This document shows, one piece after another, positions 62,333-64,000 of a DNA stretch of 64,000 nt. The notes under the pieces are model-generated. The model saw nothing but the letters and a program-made list of their open reading frames with translations, was not told where the DNA came from and did no database searches. A program made the translations under genes and the position numbers. Numbering within the stretch: position 1 is the first letter of the stretch; the number at the start of each line of letters is the position of its first letter. Source of the stretch: Rhodospirillaceae bacterium (GTDB taxonomy: Bacteria > Pseudomonadota > Alphaproteobacteria > SP197); NCBI GenBank assembly GCA_002722885.1, contig PBNE01000010.1, positions 1 to 64,000 on the forward strand, in the 5' to 3' direction.

Positions 62333-62962
62333 TCAGTAGGAGAGCGCCGGGGCGCGGTGTAGATAGGTGAGGTCACAGATCTGACGCAGCATGAAGTCGG
62401 CGACATCGGCGCGTGACACTTTCAGCTTCGGGGCCGGCTCGGCAGCGGAAAAACCGCGTCGATAGCGTCCGGTGCGTTCGCCGTCCGTGAAGTTGCTGGG
62501 CCGCACCAGGGTCCAGTCGAGACCGCTGGCCATCACGAGGCGCTCCTGGTTCTCATAGTCGGCGTGCAGGCGCCGCATCACGAGCGGGAAAATCAGATAG
62601 CGGTAATGGAACGGCAGCAGATCACGGCTGTCACCGGCCCCAAGGCCGGACGGGCAGACCAGACGCCGGACATCGCTGGCCTGCATCGCCCGGATGATCG
62701 TGTCGGTCCCCGCAGCGCGCAGGCCATCGCCGTTGAGCAGCGGCATGCCCAGCGCACAGACCACCGCATCCCGACCTTCGATGGCCTGGCGCACAGCGGT
62801 GCCGTCGAGGACGTCACCTTCGACAACATCGAGATCAGGATCCGGCGTTTCGAGCCTGGCCGCATCACGGCTAAAGGCCGTGACGCGATGGCCCTCGGCC
62901 GGGGCCTGAGACACGAGGTGTCGACCCACGCCGCCTGTGGCGCCGAAGATGGCGAGATGCAT
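62333..62962 (-). CDS. NAD(P)-binding atypical SDR (NmrA/YwnB-like)
   Basis: 209 aa. N-terminal cofactor motif FGATGGVGRHLV (residues 5-16), then DVVEGDVLD, DAVVCALGMPL and LDWTLVRPSNFTDG near residue 145. There is no Tyr-x3-Lys, as expected for the NmrA-like/flavin reductase-like group, which act as quinone or flavin reductases or redox sensors. It has an AGGAG ribosome site. It diverges from tetR over a shared operator, so it is the probable target of that repressor. Confidence 0.88.
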   Translation of the reverse strand: MHLAIFGATGGVGRHLVSQAPAEGHRVTAFSRDAARLETPDPDLDVVEGDVLDGTAVRQAIEGRDAVVCALGMPLLNGDGLRAAGTDTIIRAMQASDVRRLVCPSGLGAGDSRDLLPFHYRYLIFPLVMRRLHADYENQERLVMASGLDWTLVRPSNFTDGERTGRYRRGFSAAEPAPKLKVSRADVADFMLRQICDLTYLHRAPALSY

Positions 62963-62979
62963 GGTTGGCTCTCCTGTTT

Positions 62980-63008
62980 GTTATAATTGACACTGTGTCA
63001 ATTGACAA
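62980..63008 (-). promoter_or_regulatory. Promoter of the NmrA-like gene with operator as spacer
   Basis: On the minus strand, -35 TTGTCA (63008-63003), a 17-bp spacer and -10 TATAAC (62985-62980); each box matches consensus at five of six positions. The spacer 62986-63002 is itself the core of a palindrome, so a bound repressor would block polymerase directly. Confidence 0.75.
62985..63003. promoter_or_regulatory. TetR operator, 19-bp perfect palindrome
   Basis: AATTGACACTGTGTCAATT at 62985-63003, with exact dyad symmetry about 62994. It lies between divergent tetR and its neighbour. A weaker copy, TTTACACTATGTCAA, at 63028-63042 overlaps the tetR start codon. Both fit TetR-type sites and suggest autoregulation. 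Confidence 0.8.
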
Positions 63009-63029
63009 AGCAGCGAATGGAAATATCTT
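63002..63029 (+). promoter_or_regulatory. tetR promoter, probably leaderless transcript
   Basis: -35 TTGACA at 63002-63007, a 16-bp spacer, -10 TATCTT at 63024-63029. Transcription would begin about seven bases later, at or next to the tetR ATG (63036), which has no ribosome site of its own. The two operator sites flank or overlap it. Confidence 0.6.
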
Positions 63030-63035
63030 TACACT

Positions 63036-63635
63036 ATGTCAAGTATCGAAATCAGCACCCGCGAGAAAATTCTTCAGGCGACCCTGGATCTGCTGCAGCA
63101 CGAACCCGGGGTCGCCGTGCGCATGGCCGATATCGCGCGGCGCGCCGGTGTCTCTCGTCAGGCGCTCTATCTCCATTTCGCCACGCGCACCGACCTCCTG
63201 ATCGCCACAACGTTTCACCTCGATGCTCTCAACAACAGCGAGGCAAGACTTAAGTTCAGCCGGCAGGCAACCACCGGTCTGGAGCAGCTGGATGCCTTCA
63301 TCACCGCATGGGCCGGCCATCTTCCCGAGATCAGCGCCGTGGCGCGTGCCCTGCTCGCCTTGCGCGCCATCGACGACGCGGCCGCAGCCGCCTGGGACCA
63401 ACGCATGCAGGATATGCGGGAGGGCTGCGCCGCGGCCGTCGAGGCCATGCACCGCGATGGTGATCTGACCCCGGAGCTCTCCCCGGAGCGGGCAGCGGAC
63501 ATTCTCTGGACCCTGTTGTCGTTCCAGACGTGGGATCAGCTCACGCAGACCTGCGGCTGGACGCAGACTGCCTATCTCAAGACGATGAAGGAGATGGCAC
63601 GGCGCGTACTGATGCGCCGGGATGGCACGCCTTAG
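63036..63635 (+). CDS. TetR-family transcriptional regulator
   Basis: 199 aa. N-terminal helix-turn-helix (residues 8-50: REKILQATLDLL, VRMADIARRAGVSRQALYLHF) followed by a helical ligand domain with WAGHLPEISAVARALLAL and the C-terminal LLSFQTWDQLTQTCGW. The start at 63036 has no ribosome site and lies at the expected transcription start. It presumably represses itself and the divergent NmrA-like gene until a ligand binds. Confidence 0.9.
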   Translation: MSSIEISTREKILQATLDLLQHEPGVAVRMADIARRAGVSRQALYLHFATRTDLLIATTFHLDALNNSEARLKFSRQATTGLEQLDAFITAWAGHLPEISAVARALLALRAIDDAAAAAWDQRMQDMREGCAAAVEAMHRDGDLTPELSPERAADILWTLLSFQTWDQLTQTCGWTQTAYLKTMKEMARRVLMRRDGTP

Positions 63636-63702
63636 TCAAAAAAAATCGCAGGATTCCGCGCCCAAGGGCTTGATCCCAGCGGGAAAAGCCTTAAATCGCC
63701 TG

Positions 63703-63729
63703 CTAGCACTCGCTGTAAGTGAGTGCCAA
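63703..63729 (+). promoter_or_regulatory. CIRCE element (HrcA operator)
   Basis: CTAGCACTC, nine bases, GAGTGCCAA. This matches the CIRCE consensus TTAGCACTC-N9-GAGTGCTAA at 16 of 18 positions, with the first position of the left arm and the seventh base of the right arm changed. It lies 46 bp upstream of groES. HrcA binding here gives heat-shock control in Alphaproteobacteria. Confidence 0.92.
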
Positions 63730-63775
63730 AGATCAATCAACAGCGAAAAAAATAGCTCAATCAGGAGGTTGAAGC

Positions 63776-64000
63776 ATGGCGTTCCGACCGCTGCACGACC
63801 GCGTCCTTGTCCGCCGCACTGACGGTGACGAGAAAAGCGCGGGCGGCATTATCATTCCCGACACCGCCAAGGAAAAGCCCATGGAGGGCAAGATCGTCGC
63901 TGTGGGCCCCGGCGCCCGCGACGGGGACGGCAAGGTCCAGGCCCTCGACGTGAAGAAGGGCGACACCGTCCTCTTCGGCAAGTGGTCCGGCACCGAGATC
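63776..64000 (+). CDS. groES: Co-chaperonin GroES (cut by window end)
   Basis: 75 residues are visible: [12 protein letters not shown], the mobile-loop region [17 protein letters not shown] (about residues 20-36), and [12 protein letters not shown]. The protein is about 95-105 aa, so the last quarter is outside the window, where groEL is expected. AGGAGG at 63763-63768 is a strong ribosome site, and the CIRCE element lies upstream. It caps the GroEL folding chamber. Confidence 0.95.
   Translation, partial: MAFRPLHDRVLVRRTDGDEKSAGGIIIPDTAKEKPMEGKIVAVGPGARDGDGKVQALDVKKGDTVLFGKWSGTEI

Noticed and set aside
1-64000. CRISPR arrays, insertion sequences, prophage genes, tRNA or rRNA genes
   Set aside because: No repeat-spacer pattern, transposase or integrase motif, phage gene or cloverleaf was recognised, although many genes are broken.

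Overview
The window is a high-GC, gene-dense piece of a Gram-negative bacterial chromosome. An alphaproteobacterium of the Rhodospirillales type is the best guess. Supporting signs are a CIRCE-controlled groES, a DUF1127 peptide, OmpA-family and SPOR-domain proteins, fused urease gamma/beta subunits, GcvA-type LysR regulators and many catabolic oxidoreductases. This placement is inference; no rRNA or tRNA gene was found.

Layout, left to right. 0.1-5.4 kb: an ATP-dependent hydantoinase/oxoprolinase pair (hyuAB) behind a broken exported-protein gene, a small secreted protein and an acyl-CoA ligase stub. 5.4-7.7 kb: a PiT phosphate transporter coupled to a Nudix hydrolase, and a Tat-signal stub. 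7.8-13.7 kb: an M24 'pita-bread' protein and a leftward operon of M20 hydrolase, TauD dioxygenase, SDR, NodB-type deacetylase and a second TauD dioxygenase. 13.7-15.9 kb: a broken acyl-CoA dehydrogenase coupled to an enoyl-CoA hydratase, then a broken lipoprotein gene. 15.9-21.3 kb: a GSA-type aminotransferase diverging from a two-gene divergent urease (ureAB fusion, ureC), then an MFS transporter. 21.5-28.7 kb: an acyl-CoA catabolic operon (two acyl-CoA dehydrogenases, NDP-forming acyl-CoA synthetase, enoyl-CoA hydratase), an SDR and a dead LysR gene. 28.7-33.2 kb: a DDAH-type amidinohydrolase, a LysR regulator, an AruI-like decarboxylase and a class II aldolase. 33.2-43.1 kb: broken genes (epimerase, deacetylase, exported protein, DUF924) among an M20 hydrolase, an amidohydrolase, a second GSA-type aminotransferase and an FMN/4Fe-4S/FAD reductase. 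43.1-50.7 kb: SPOR protein, CysQ-like phosphatase, FAD oxidase, PhyH dioxygenase, antiporter stub, OmpA lipoprotein, NatAB-like ABC exporter and an M24 stub. 50.7-55.2 kb: a leftward operon of VOC protein, mtnA, class II aldolase, HisD-like dehydrogenase and M19 protein. 55.4-56.4 kb: a dead Rieske oxygenase. 56.5-61.8 kb: the histidine operon hisG-hisB-hisH-hisF-MFS-hisA/I/E. 61.8-64 kb: a broken DUF1772 gene, a divergent oxidoreductase/tetR pair sharing an operator, and CIRCE-groES.

Functionally, the genes are mostly scavenging: hydrolysis of ureido, amide and guanidino nitrogen compounds, acyl-CoA oxidation, dioxygenase attack on small acids, and methylthioribose salvage. Two themes stand out. 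First, fourteen genes are broken or are stubs, mostly through single nonsense codons or short frameshifts, so decay looks recent and ongoing. Second, several catabolic-family proteins (M24, M19, HisD-like) have altered metal ligands, and the urease is divergent while keeping its nickel site. The best candidates for something undescribed are that urease and the mtnA/aldolase/HisD-like/M19 operon.
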